Made by a program: the position numbers and the translations under genes. Positions 9,017 through 17,703 of a stretch of 64,000 nt of DNA are shown here, piece by piece (positions within the stretch are counted from its first letter, which is position 1; each line of letters starts with the position of its first letter). The stretch is from Cellvibrio sp. UBA7661. Its GTDB lineage: Bacteria > Pseudomonadota > Gammaproteobacteria > Pseudomonadales > Cellvibrionaceae. Location of the stretch: contig DLHT01000010.1 in the NCBI GenBank assembly GCA_002483365.1, forward strand, positions 1 through 64,000. The letters are read 5' to 3'. The notes beneath the pieces were generated by a model. That model saw only the letters and a list, made by a program, of their open reading frames with translations. It did no database searches and was not told the DNA's origin.

Positions 9017-9724
9017 ATGATGGAAACGAAACCTTTGCATAAGATACCTCGTGAAACATTAGAGCATTTATTGTCTGGTATCCCCTTTTTCAAAGTTGTC
9101 AGGCAACAAGATCTAAAACAATTTGAGTTGTTACTGCAAGCATCAAGAGTGGTCTCATATCTTCCCGGGGAAGTTGTTTTACAAAAAGGAGAATCAGGAA
9201 ACTGGCTTTATTTCTTGTTAAAAGGAAAGCTGGCCGTTTATGTTGATCAGGCATTAAAAGGTGATCTCATCAACTATGTTACTCCAGGTGAAGTATTTGG
9301 CGATTTAGCCCAGTTGATGGGACAGGCACGTACAGCAACGGTTATTGCCGACTCTGGTGCGAAAGAGTCTATGGTGTTAGCGTTAGACTTTAATGTTTTT
9401 GGCCCGCTTAATTCGGTAAGTCCCATCTCTCGTCAAACCAAACTTGCGTATTATCGAAATACGGCACACAACTTGCGCTGGAAGCTAGAAGTGTATCGTT
9501 CACAACATTTACATCATGAACTTGCCAATAAACATCGGCAAATCAAGCTTTACGTAGGGCCAAAAGACACCTACGAAGAACTGGCATCACTCTATCAACA
9601 ATCGCAATCGTTGGCACTTTTGTTATTGGAGTGGAACAAAGAGTTCGGTGTTCTCTCTGCAGAGGCATTATCCCAAGCAAGCCCTACGGTGATTTCATCC
9701 TCACAAAGCCACCCACTCAGTTAA
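9017..9724 (+). CDS. Cyclic nucleotide-binding domain protein
   Basis: A 235-residue protein with one CRP-type cyclic nucleotide-binding domain at about residues 18-130. The strand pattern PGEVVLQKGESGNWLYFLLKGKLAVY and the phosphate-binding cassette region GEVFGDLAQLMGQARTATVIA fit the fold; the Glu and Arg that contact cyclic nucleotide are plausible at GEVFGD and ARTATV. There is no DNA-binding helix-turn-helix, unlike CRP. The C-terminal 100 residues look helical and unassigned. It precedes a PilZ protein gene by 76 bp, so both second-messenger proteins may be expressed together. Confidence 0.8.
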   Translation: MMETKPLHKIPRETLEHLLSGIPFFKVVRQQDLKQFELLLQASRVVSYLPGEVVLQKGESGNWLYFLLKGKLAVYVDQALKGDLINYVTPGEVFGDLAQLMGQARTATVIADSGAKESMVLALDFNVFGPLNSVSPISRQTKLAYYRNTAHNLRWKLEVYRSQHLHHELANKHRQIKLYVGPKDTYEELASLYQQSQSLALLLLEWNKEFGVLSAEALSQASPTVISSSQSHPLS

Positions 9725-9800
9725 CAAGATGTAACGCATTTGTTTTTTCTGCTGCTACACTTTCTAAAAATAACACCCAATAATTGGTGCAGCCCTCATA

Positions 9801-10478
9801 ATGAGATTCGAAGAATTAAAACTGGCTTACGGTTATCCGCTGCAATTACAAACGACTTCTCTAGCGGGCCAGCCGGAGCGCTTTTCTTGCCGACTTATTG
9901 GTTGTTTACCAGGGCGTAGTGTTCTTTTATCTGTGCCCAAGCAGGCGGGGAAATTACTCAAATTCAGGCTTGGGCAAAAAATTGTAGTTAGATTGATGAT
10001 TGATAATGGCATTGGCATCTTTGCCGGTATTGTCGAGGCTCAGACTCAAGAGCCATATCCCATTTTGCACTTAAGCTATCCTGAGTCGGTTACCTTTAAA
10101 GGTATTCGCAATGCTACCCGCGTTGCCGTACGCGAAAAAATGACAATAGTTAATACCAGCTTGGAAATAAAACCTTCAACAACAGGTTTTATTTCCGATA
10201 TTAGCATCAGTGGCGCGCGTATCGAACTAGGGGACGATATTGCAGAGATAGGAGATATTCTAGAGCTTAGGGCTCATGTAGATATTCGCAGTATAACGAA
10301 GGAGTTAGTCTTAAGAGGGGTCATCCGTTCGCGAGTGGATCCAACTGATAATCTAGATGATGGTGTTTTAGTGAGTTATGGATTGGAGTTTGTAGAGCAG
10401 ACCGATGATCAGCGTTTAATAATGTACGCTTATGTATTTAATCAAATGGCGTTACAAGAACACCCAAGTAGTAATTGA
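9801..10478 (+). CDS. PilZ domain protein with YcgR-like N-terminus (c-di-GMP receptor)
   Basis: A 225-residue cytoplasmic protein. Residues 5-95 resemble the N-terminal flagellar-brake domain of YcgR. Residues 100-215 form a PilZ domain. Both c-di-GMP contacts are visible: the RxxxR motif RNATR (103-107) and the (D/N)xSxxG motif DISISG (133-138). The protein is thus likely a genuine c-di-GMP receptor acting on motility, pili or exopolysaccharide. It is followed by a strong terminator shared with the convergent gene. Confidence 0.88.
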   Translation: MRFEELKLAYGYPLQLQTTSLAGQPERFSCRLIGCLPGRSVLLSVPKQAGKLLKFRLGQKIVVRLMIDNGIGIFAGIVEAQTQEPYPILHLSYPESVTFKGIRNATRVAVREKMTIVNTSLEIKPSTTGFISDISISGARIELGDDIAEIGDILELRAHVDIRSITKELVLRGVIRSRVDPTDNLDDGVLVSYGLEFVEQTDDQRLIMYAYVFNQMALQEHPSSN

Positions 10479-10503
10479 CGCATTATTGACGGAAATACTA
10501 AAT

Positions 10504-10533
10504 AAAAAAGGCACCCGAAGGTGCCTTTTTTAT
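10504..10533. terminator. Bidirectional rho-independent terminator
   Basis: Stem GGCACC / GGTGCC with CGAA loop, extended by an A-run before and a T-run after. It lies between the PilZ gene and the convergent AlgP-like gene. Confidence 0.9.
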
Positions 10534-10546
10534 TTGGTGCAAGTTA

Positions 10547-11437
10547 TTAAGCAGCAGTTGGAGCTGCAGCTTTTGGCTTGCGGCCACGTTTAGCTGGTGC
10601 TGATGCTGCAGGCTTTTTAGCGGCGGGAGCTTTTTTGGCTACTGCTTTCTTAGCTGCTGGTTTTTTAGCTGCTGGAGCTTTTTTGGCTACCGCTTTTTTA
10701 GCAGCAGGTTTTTTGGCAGCTGGAGCTTTTTTGGCTACTGCTTTCTTAGCTGCTGGTTTTTTTGCAGCTACTTTAGTCTTGGTTGCTTGCTTTTTTGCTG
10801 CTGCCTTAGCTTTTGCTGCTGCTTTTTTTGCTGCGGCTTTCGCTTTCAGTGCCGCTTTTCTATCAGCAACTTTCTTTTTCAGTGCTGCTTTCTTGGCTGC
10901 TGCTTTAGCTTTAGCTGCTTGTTTCTTAGCTGCTAGTTTTGCTTTTGCGGCGGCTTTTTTGGCTGCTAATTTAGCTTTAGCTGCTGCTTTCTTCTCAGCA
11001 GCTTTTGCTTTTACTGCAGCTTTTTTAGAGGAGGCTTTCAGGCGTTTTGCAACAGCAGCTTCTGCTTTCGCAACAGCTTTATCATGAGCTGCCGCAAGTT
11101 TAGCAGCAGCTTTGGCGGCAGCAGCAGCTTTCTTGGCACCAGCAACGGCAGCTTTAGCAGCAGCTGCATCTTTCTTGGCAGCTGCAACAGCGGCTTTAGC
11201 AGCAGCAACTTGTTTAGCTGAACCAGGAGTTTTCTTTTTAGCGGCAGAGGTCAGCTTGCTTTGAGCAGCTTTCAGTGCAGCAGTTGCTTTTGCAGCGTCT
11301 TTAGCTAAACCAGCAACAGCTTTAACTGCGTCCGCTGCCTGAGCTGCGCGAGCTTTTGACAGTTGGGTTTTCAGTTGGGCTAATTGCTGTTCCAAACTTG
11401 CAACAGTATTAACAGCGGTTTGTTTACGTGCAGCCAT
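10547..11437 (-). CDS. AlgP-like / histone H1-like Lys-Ala-rich DNA-binding protein
   Basis: A 296-residue protein made almost entirely of Ala and Lys. Residues 1-40 look like a coiled coil (VASLEQQLAQLKTQLSKAR). The rest consists of AAAKAKAA and KKPAAKK repeats as in histone H1 tails and AlgP (AlgR3) of pseudomonads. Residues 226-273 are three perfect 16-residue repeats, and the tail has an AT-hook-like KRGRKPK. Such proteins bind DNA non-specifically and can influence gene expression; in Pseudomonas AlgP was linked to alginate genes. No alginate gene is nearby. The upstream region (11440-11640) is strongly A/T-rich. Confidence 0.85.
   Translation of the reverse strand: MAARKQTAVNTVASLEQQLAQLKTQLSKARAAQAADAVKAVAGLAKDAAKATAALKAAQSKLTSAAKKKTPGSAKQVAAAKAAVAAAKKDAAAAKAAVAGAKKAAAAAKAAAKLAAAHDKAVAKAEAAVAKRLKASSKKAAVKAKAAEKKAAAKAKLAAKKAAAKAKLAAKKQAAKAKAAAKKAALKKKVADRKAALKAKAAAKKAAAKAKAAAKKQATKTKVAAKKPAAKKAVAKKAPAAKKPAAKKAVAKKAPAAKKPAAKKAVAKKAPAAKKPAASAPAKRGRKPKAAAPTAA
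10619..10762 (-). repeat. Three 48 bp tandem repeats inside the AlgP-like gene
   Basis: Three consecutive 48 bp units each encode KKPAAKKAVAKKAPAA. The protein repeats are identical while the DNA copies differ at synonymous positions (for example ACTGCTTTC versus ACCGCTTTT). That pattern fits selection on the peptide repeat. Copy number probably varies between strains. Confidence 0.85.
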
Positions 11438-12960
11438 GGTGTGCTTCCTTTATAGTTTTCGAAAAGTCGTAAATGGATTAAAAAGTCCAACATGTATAAG
11501 TTAAAACTTTATTAAAAAAATTCAAGTTTTTTGCGCAAAATACTCAATAAAAATGCGTTTTTTTGACAGTTTTTAGTAAAAAAATGTGTTTTTCTGAACT
11601 TTTCGGAAAGTTTTTCCATTTTTTTAATCGGCATCTGAAAAACAGATACGAGTCTCATCTGGTTTTACCCGTGAGTGCGTAGGTAATTTTTAATTTTAAA
11701 TTGCATGTTTATACGTTCGTTTCATCGGAAAATTGTTCTTTACAGAGATGTTCTGCATCTACCCTACGCTGTTTAATCATCATGAATCGTTACTCTTGAG
11801 GTTCTGTATTTATGGTTTTTATCGGTTTCAAATAAAGCTACAAAAGGAAGCTGTTCTGTTCAGATAGAAAACGGTCTTTAGCTAAAGGCTGTTTTATTCT
11901 TTTGTGTGTGCTTTGAATGAGATTGTTTGTTGTATCAAATCTTCTTCTTTGGTTCGTCCGTGGTAGTTTTATGGTTTACCGGAGAGTGTTGTTTTGTTGG
12001 AGGCATATTATTGCCAGGGTTGAGGTTGGGTTGAGTGTGTCTGTATTTAGGGTTTTGTTTGAGCGGCAATGTTTATTAGTGTTTGGAATTTATCTTTTAT
12101 GCTGGCAGGTGAGGGATAGCTTCGATTTGTTATAGGGAGTCGAAAATAAATTTACCACTAGAGTTTTGGTGAGTGCGTGATTGATTTTAGTGCGCAAATT
12201 GACCCTGGGTGACTGGATTTTTGGCGAGGGAACTGGAGTGACATGCATCAGTTGTTTGTCTTCCTAATTCTTTGAAAAAAATGCCTGATTGTCTTCTAGT
12301 GTAATAATTTGATTTGATGGTAGAGATGTAAGGTGTTTTTGTTCATTCTGAGGTGCCCAGTGCACCGCTTATCGAAGTTGAAAGTAATTGTACATTGGTG
12401 CTTTCATCTGTATTGGATGGACGAGTCAAACGAATAGGATTATCTGTACCAACTGAGTAGTTATTGGTTTGTACCGGAGGTTTTGGTTTGATGGTTGTGT
12501 TCGTGAGAGTTCTAACCAGAGCATTCTGCTTTCATTATCAATAATGATCTCATCATGAAAACAATTTCTGTTGTGAGTGGCAGTACCATGAGTTCCCTGT
12601 TGCATGCATGAGGTTCGGTGCGTTTTATGGTTCTTTGTAAAGACCCTGCTAGAGATGACCGAAGCTACCGAAAAGAACTTACTGGTGCTTTGGTTGGCGC
12701 TGGTTTTTTGTATAGGGTGAGCGAGGGACTGATTTTGGCTGGTATTGGCAAGGTGACTGATTATTGACGGATTTGATGTTCGCCAACACTTCCAGTGTGG
12801 CTGGTTCAAGAAATGAACATTCCATAGATGGGGTTGAATATTTCACGTAAATTCCTGTAGGGAGGGGTGATAAAGGTTGGTTTTTGTTTTGGCAAAACTG
12901 CTAGAATTGGTGTTTTACCCCTAGACTGACTAATAACGTTTAACACGAGGAGTACCCACA
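11438..12960. other. 1.5 kb gene-poor, T- and G-rich tract
   Basis: No convincing gene is seen. Short open frames at 11917-12135 (+) and 12426-12809 (-) have unlikely composition and no ribosome binding site. From 11440 to 11640 the DNA is A/T-rich, consistent with the upstream region of the AlgP-like gene. From about 11880 to 12930 the plus strand is visibly rich in T and G. The tract could be a decayed gene, a long untranslated leader of exbD or a non-coding RNA; nothing in it decides. Near its 3' end CACGAGGAG (12942-12950) provides the exbD ribosome binding site. Confidence 0.5.
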
Positions 12961-13383
12961 GTGAGCCGCAGAAAAAAAGGCCAAGCCGGTGATGATGGTA
13001 ATGAAATTGACTTGACCCCCATGCTTGACGTGGTGTTCATCATGCTGATTTTCTTTATCGTGACTGCATCTTTCGTTAAGGAAGCCGGTTTTAACCCTAA
13101 TGTTCCGGAAAAGAATGATAATCCTCCTCCAGAGAATGCTGACCCGAACATTTTGGTACGTATTTCTCCTGATGACCAAATCTGGTTGATGGAGAAAGAG
13201 GGTGAGCGCCGTCTTGATGCGCGTTCCGTTCGTTCAAATATTGAGCGTCTGCGTGCAGAGTTGCCGAAAGCGGCTGTGATTATTCAAGCCAGTGGTCGTG
13301 CGAGCACGGGTACCTATGTTGTAGTAGCAGATGCTGCTCGTGAAGCCAAAGCACCCAATGTGGTACTGGTTCCAATAGATTGA
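12961..13383 (+). CDS. ExbD/TolR family biopolymer transport protein (orphan)
   Basis: A 140-residue protein with the ExbD plan: short basic N-terminus, one membrane helix at about residues 18-40 (IDLTPMLDVVFIMLIFFIVTASF) with the essential membrane Asp, and a periplasmic domain of about 95 residues. The GTG start is supported by GAGGAG 8 bp upstream. ExbD works with ExbB and TonB to couple the proton gradient to outer-membrane transport. No ExbB partner is adjacent and a 1.5 kb gene-poor tract lies upstream. It may work with an ExbB encoded elsewhere, or with the TonB-like fusion at 7.6-8.8 kb. Confidence 0.85.
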   Translation: MSRRKKGQAGDDGNEIDLTPMLDVVFIMLIFFIVTASFVKEAGFNPNVPEKNDNPPPENADPNILVRISPDDQIWLMEKEGERRLDARSVRSNIERLRAELPKAAVIIQASGRASTGTYVVVADAAREAKAPNVVLVPID

Positions 13384-13400
13384 TTGTCTCTCTGTAATCA

Positions 13401-13433
13401 AAAAGCCGCTTGGGCAACCAAGCGGCTTTTTTT
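13401..13433. terminator. Bidirectional rho-independent terminator
   Basis: A 13 bp perfect stem AAAAGCCGCTTGG / CCAAGCGGCTTTT with GCAA loop and T-run separates exbD from the convergent YbaK-like gene. Confidence 0.92.
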
Positions 13434-13455
13434 ATATCTTATTGGTGATCGGGGG

Positions 13456-13980
13456 TTAAAATTCGTATTCCTGCCGTACATACTTTTTGGGAAGTTTGCT
13501 GTGGCGATGTCGGTCTGCGCTGAAGTGATCATGCAGGTGTGCTTGCATCAACTGTGCAAAGTCTGGCTGTTTTAAGCGAATCAAATGGCGATGATCCCCT
13601 GCTTCTACGTAAACTTCTTCTACGCCCAATAATTCTTCATCCCAAATTACATCTAAACCATAAGCTTCACCCAGAGCGGGAATCGCTCCTTCGGAACAAT
13701 CTTTAAAAATTTCTGCCAGCTCTTCCTCTTCAACCAATTCCATATGTCGGTCAAAAATTTGATTGAGTGTATGCCGAAGAATTTTATTGCGAGAGGGTAG
13801 TACACAAAGTGTGTAGTGAAAATCTTCATCGCGTAAGAGAACGCCTTTTGCAAGACTGTGATCGTCTATTCTTGCAACACGTGCAGTGTTATAAGAACCT
13901 TCGCAATAGTCATGTTCTAGTAGCGTGAAGTCGATTTGCTTTGCTTTTAAATATTTTTCTACTGTTGCAGCGACACCCAT
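13456..13980 (-). CDS. YbaK/ProX-type aminoacyl-tRNA deacylase domain protein
   Basis: A 174-residue protein with the YbaK/prolyl-tRNA editing fold. The N-terminal helix and strand (ATVEKYLKAKQIDFTLLEHD), the central AKGVLLRDEDFHYTLCVLPS strand pair with the conserved Lys, and the Gly-rich GAIPALGEAYGLDVIWDEELL segment are typical. Such proteins hydrolyse mischarged tRNAs such as Cys-tRNA(Pro) or Ala-tRNA(Pro). The C-terminal 25 residues are rich in His, Lys and Arg and appear lineage-specific. The exact tRNA substrate is not readable. Confidence 0.8.
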   Translation of the reverse strand: MGVAATVEKYLKAKQIDFTLLEHDYCEGSYNTARVARIDDHSLAKGVLLRDEDFHYTLCVLPSRNKILRHTLNQIFDRHMELVEEEELAEIFKDCSEGAIPALGEAYGLDVIWDEELLGVEEVYVEAGDHRHLIRLKQPDFAQLMQAHLHDHFSADRHRHSKLPKKYVRQEYEF

Positions 13981-14072
13981 ACAAATATCTCCTATGGCGA
14001 TAGCGCAGAGAAAAGGGTTTGATTTTATTTAAAGCATTACTCTCTTGTTTGAGGCGATAGTTAAGGGTTGAT

Positions 14073-14201
14073 ATGAGTTTATATAAAGGTAAAAACCTTT
14101 ACTTACTGGAGTATAGAAAGGATTTTGATAGATGCGCCAAGTGTTTTGGAATTAATCCTGAGTTATTAGAACGCTTGGTTGTGAAGGCGCTTGTGGTGTA
14201 A
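14073..14201 (+). CDS. Possible 42-residue small protein
   Basis: An ATG with an AAGGG stretch 5 bases upstream opens a 42-codon frame that ends 14 bp before a strong terminator. The peptide begins MSLYKGKNLYLLEYRKDF, continues with a CAKC pair of cysteines, and ends LLERLVVKALVV. The amphipathic composition, charged residues and terminator support a real gene. It occupies an otherwise empty 281 bp gap between two minus-strand genes. No homologue is recognised; it may be chance. Confidence 0.4.
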   Translation: MSLYKGKNLYLLEYRKDFDRCAKCFGINPELLERLVVKALVV

Positions 14202-14215
14202 TCGTCTTAAAAAGC

Positions 14216-14243
14216 AAAAAGCCGCTGTTATCAGCGGCTTTTT
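14216..14243. terminator. Bidirectional rho-independent terminator
   Basis: Stem AAAAAGCCGCTG / CAGCGGCTTTTT with a TTAT loop. It serves the minus-strand aminotransferase gene and also closes the small plus-strand frame before it. Confidence 0.9.
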
Positions 14244-14261
14244 GAGCAGTATCGCGGTGTA

Positions 14262-15545
14262 TTAACTTGCATTAGCCAGTTGTTGTTTTATTGATGCCAG
14301 TTTCACGCAGGTGACAAATACTTCCATCGCTCCGACAACTTCAGGAACAGTGGGAACCGAAGGTGCGATACGAATATTGCGGTCTTCAGGGTCTTTGCCG
14401 TAGGGATAGGTTGCGCCGGCAGGTGTTAATTTCACACCAGCCTCTGCTGCAAGACGCACGGTTTCTTTTGCACAGCCTTTGCGAGTATCAAAAGAAACAA
14501 AATAACCGCCGACAGGTTTTTCCCATGCACCTAAATCGGTGCCATCAAATGCACTGCTCAATGCACTGAGTACGGCCTCAAAGCGTGGATTTAACAACGC
14601 AGCATGTTTTTCCATATGCGCCATCAATGCTTCTTTGTTGGGGAGCAAACGCGTGTGACGGATTTGGTTTACTTTGTCCGGCCCAATGGTGCAACTGTTC
14701 AAAAACTTTTTGAAACCGGCCAAGTTGGCTGCGCTGGCAGCAACAAATGCAACACCTGAGCCCGCGTGGGTAATTTTGGATGTTGATGCGAATTGCACGA
14801 CAGAATCTTCGGTGCCGTTGCGACGTGTTGCTTCCAAAATGCTTGCGAGTTGCGGTGCATTTGGAATCAAGTCATGTACTGAGTAAGCGTTATCCCAGAA
14901 TACACGGAAATTCGCGCTGGCGATTTGGCCGAGTTTGGCGATACGCTCGACGGTTTCATCGCTGTACACAACACCGGTTGGGTTTGAGTATTTGGGTACG
15001 CACCACATGCCTTTAATAGAACTGTCAGCTTTGATCAATGCTTCTACGGCATCCATATCCGGACCGGTAGAAGTCATGGCAACATTGATCATTTTGATAC
15101 CGAGTTGTTCGCACACGGTGTAGTGACGGTCGTATCCCGGTACCGGGCAAATGAACTTGACTTCACCTTCGTTTTTCCAGGCGCTTGCGCTGTCTTTCAA
15201 ACCAAATTGATAGGCAGTCAGCATTACCTGAAACATCAGGGTCAAACTGGAGTTGCCGCCGACCAGTACATTGGCGGGTTCAACGCCCATGATATGGGCA
15301 CCTAATTGTTTGGCTTCTGGCAGGCCGTCCAATCCACCGTAGTTGCGGGTATCAGTACCATCCGCTGCAATGTAGTCGCCTTTCAAGAATCCATCGAGTG
15401 CATCGGAAAGATTCAATTGCTCGGCCGACGGCTTGCCGCGGGTTAAGTCGAGGTTGAGTTTTTTAGCGAGGATAGCCTGGTATTGGGCGGTCAGTTGGCT
15501 TTCCCATTCGCGCAGTTGCGCTACAGATGCGTTGTCCAGTTGCAA
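14262..15545 (-). CDS. PLP-dependent aminotransferase, subgroup Ic (aspartate aminotransferase type)
   Basis: A 427-residue fold-type I aminotransferase. The Schiff-base lysine is K257 in ASTSKITHAG. Other cofactor residues are visible at NPTG (188-191), DNAY (218-221) and the substrate-binding Arg in RIAPSVP near the C-terminus. The N-terminal LDLTRGKPS and GGNSSLTLM segments are characteristic of the Ic subgroup whose Corynebacterium member is an aspartate aminotransferase. It most likely interconverts aspartate and 2-oxoglutarate with oxaloacetate and glutamate, but substrate preference is inferred. Confidence 0.85.
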   Translation of the reverse strand: MQLDNASVAQLREWESQLTAQYQAILAKKLNLDLTRGKPSAEQLNLSDALDGFLKGDYIAADGTDTRNYGGLDGLPEAKQLGAHIMGVEPANVLVGGNSSLTLMFQVMLTAYQFGLKDSASAWKNEGEVKFICPVPGYDRHYTVCEQLGIKMINVAMTSTGPDMDAVEALIKADSSIKGMWCVPKYSNPTGVVYSDETVERIAKLGQIASANFRVFWDNAYSVHDLIPNAPQLASILEATRRNGTEDSVVQFASTSKITHAGSGVAFVAASAANLAGFKKFLNSCTIGPDKVNQIRHTRLLPNKEALMAHMEKHAALLNPRFEAVLSALSSAFDGTDLGAWEKPVGGYFVSFDTRKGCAKETVRLAAEAGVKLTPAGATYPYGKDPEDRNIRIAPSVPTVPEVVGAMEVFVTCVKLASIKQQLANAS

Positions 15546-15672
15546 GGTAATTACCTCATTTGGTTGGCAGGATTTTCAGTTAGCGAGATTGTTCAATTGG
15601 CAGAATAACGTGCGGCGCATTATACCCGTTCATGATGGTGTTGTTGTAGAGCGATTGGCTGTAAAGGCGCGC

Positions 15673-17604
15673 TTAGTTGGTGATACGGGGAATGAGCGGT
15701 GGTATTGGGCAGTCAAGGCTATCAGCGATAGCGCGGAATATTTCTGTTTCTACAACGCTGATACGGCCGTCGAAATGAATACAGGCGCTCATCGCTTTTA
15801 GTAATTGGGGTTTTTGTAATGGTTTGACCCGATTCAGTTTTTCCAGTGCGATGTCCGCATTGGCCAATTTGATTTGACCGCGAGGCAAAAGCGTTAGTGC
15901 GGGAAATGGCAACAGTGATTGTGAATGTATAAATGCTGCATTTGCATCGTCATTGTTATCGGCTCCAGCATAGGCGAGCAGCGATAACAAAAGCTGGCAT
16001 TCGGCATGTAAATCGCGCAGTGACAAACTGCGTTGGATATTGGGTTTGTATTCGAGGTTGTGTTGCACTATGCGATAAAACGACCACTCCAGCAGGCTCA
16101 CTTTTTTATCGGAATTAATCAATGCATTCAATCCGGCGAGAAAATGTTGGCGTTGGCTTGGTGATAATTCTTTTAATGCGGGCATACAGAGTTCAAGTGC
16201 AGGCAGACGCAAACGGGTTTCCAGCATTGCACTGTTATTGATGACGCGTTGTAAATTATCCAGCTCATCCTCGGAGACATAGTTGTTGAGCAGTGCTAAT
16301 TGTTGCGTGCGTAAGTCTGGGTGACGGTCAAGCAAGAGGCCGAATACAACGGCGCGAGCACTGAAGGCTTGAAGTGTTGCTTCTTTTATATAGCGTGGGA
16401 TTTCACTTAAACGTTCTTGCGCTACACCAATCTGTTCAACAGTCGGTTGCGCTATTTGCTGGAGAGTTGCATTTATATCGATAGCGGCGTTATCGGCAGT
16501 ACTGTCGTGTAACCCCATCGCACCATCAGCTGCGTCCAAAGTCTTCCTTCCTTTATATGTATTTTCTGCAAAGTGTCCATCCCAATAGGGATTAATGCGT
16601 TTGATTCGCTCTGTTAATGGCGGGTGTGTGGCCATTAAGTTGAAAAACAACTTTACGCCTTGGCTGAAATACATATGGCTGAATTCGGCGGCGTGTTCAT
16701 TGTGCAGTTCTGAGCCGCTACTGCTACCACCAATTTTTTTGAGCGCGCCGGCGATGCCATCCGGGTTGCGTGTGAATTGCACGGCAGACGCATCTGCTAA
16801 AAACTCTCGCTGTCGGCTAACTGCAGCTTTGATCAGGTTGCCAAAAAAGGTACCGGTGTAGCCGATAATTAATAATCCCAAACCCAACACCAGCATTACG
16901 AAAGGTGAGTTGTCTTTACTGGAGCGGCGAATATTGCGGTTGCCAGCATGACGAATGAGAAACTCCCCGATCAATCCAATGAGTAAAATGCCGTAGAGCA
17001 GTGCGATCAAACGCATATTCAAGCGCATATCGCCGTGAAAAATATGGCTGAATTCATGCGCAATCACGCCCTGAAGTTCATCGCGCGTGAGTTGGTTGAT
17101 GCAACCGCGGGTAATGCCGATCACTGCATCTTGTGGTTTATAACCTGCAGCAAATGCATTGATTGCATCGTCTTCAATTAAATAGACGGGCGGGACTGCA
17201 GTGCCGGAGGCGATCGCAATTTCTTCAACAACATTCAGGATTTTACGTTCATCCGAATCTTGCGTATTCCCATGTAGAAGGCGTCCACCCATCGCTTCTG
17301 CAACTGACCTACCACCGGATTTCAATTGAAGAAAGCGAAATAAACTGCCTAACAACACAACACTGGTAATGCCTATAGCTATCCAGGCAATAGCTTGGGG
17401 AGTTAATGCGTGAGAAACCCCTGCCCAGAAACTTTGCGGAGATGCGTTGCCGTATGCATCGGTGTTTCCTTGCTGCGAAACGTAAATCAGCGTGGCAAAT
17501 AACAAAACGGTTATGGCCACTAATGAGGCGACCGCAACAGCAAGAAGCAAAATGAGTTGTTTGGATTTGCGTTTGGCGCGGTCTTGATGCTCAAAGAAGT
17601 TCAT
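15673..17604 (-). CDS. M48 family membrane metalloprotease (HtpX-like) with C-terminal extension
   Basis: A 643-residue membrane protease. Two N-terminal hydrophobic helices (about 17-42 and 72-93), the zinc motif HEFSH (183-187) and the third ligand region SRQREFLADASA define an M48 peptidase. More hydrophobic segments follow the zinc motif as in HtpX. The last 300 residues are a helical cytoplasmic-like extension absent from HtpX. The ATG at 17604 is chosen because it opens with a typical cytoplasmic MNFFEHQDRAKRKSKQ before the first helix; an upstream in-frame start at 17670 would add 22 poor residues. It follows lemA by 99 bp; LemA-M48 pairs are common and probably act on membrane protein quality. 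Confidence 0.88.
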   Translation of the reverse strand: MNFFEHQDRAKRKSKQLILLLAVAVASLVAITVLLFATLIYVSQQGNTDAYGNASPQSFWAGVSHALTPQAIAWIAIGITSVVLLGSLFRFLQLKSGGRSVAEAMGGRLLHGNTQDSDERKILNVVEEIAIASGTAVPPVYLIEDDAINAFAAGYKPQDAVIGITRGCINQLTRDELQGVIAHEFSHIFHGDMRLNMRLIALLYGILLIGLIGEFLIRHAGNRNIRRSSKDNSPFVMLVLGLGLLIIGYTGTFFGNLIKAAVSRQREFLADASAVQFTRNPDGIAGALKKIGGSSSGSELHNEHAAEFSHMYFSQGVKLFFNLMATHPPLTERIKRINPYWDGHFAENTYKGRKTLDAADGAMGLHDSTADNAAIDINATLQQIAQPTVEQIGVAQERLSEIPRYIKEATLQAFSARAVVFGLLLDRHPDLRTQQLALLNNYVSEDELDNLQRVINNSAMLETRLRLPALELCMPALKELSPSQRQHFLAGLNALINSDKKVSLLEWSFYRIVQHNLEYKPNIQRSLSLRDLHAECQLLLSLLAYAGADNNDDANAAFIHSQSLLPFPALTLLPRGQIKLANADIALEKLNRVKPLQKPQLLKAMSACIHFDGRISVVETEIFRAIADSLDCPIPPLIPRITN

Positions 17605-17703
17605 CCGGGCACACCCCAAGAGAAGATCGGCGGCAGGCTTGCAACTTATCAGTAAAACAGTTGCAAGCACTGTGTAGTGATTGGTCGATTAAAATTGCAC
17701 GTC

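Noticed and set aside
10619..10762. Possible CRISPR array
   Set aside because: The 48 bp repeats are contiguous without spacers and encode the protein repeat; no cas gene is present.
10578..11087. Open frame antisense to the AlgP-like gene
   Set aside because: It is a shadow of the Lys/Ala repeats (Phe/Ala-rich), with no start signal.
12426..12809. Open frame on the minus strand within the gene-poor tract
   Set aside because: Composition rich in Ser, Thr, Asn and His with no ribosome binding site or recognisable motif, and much of the tract has no coding pattern.
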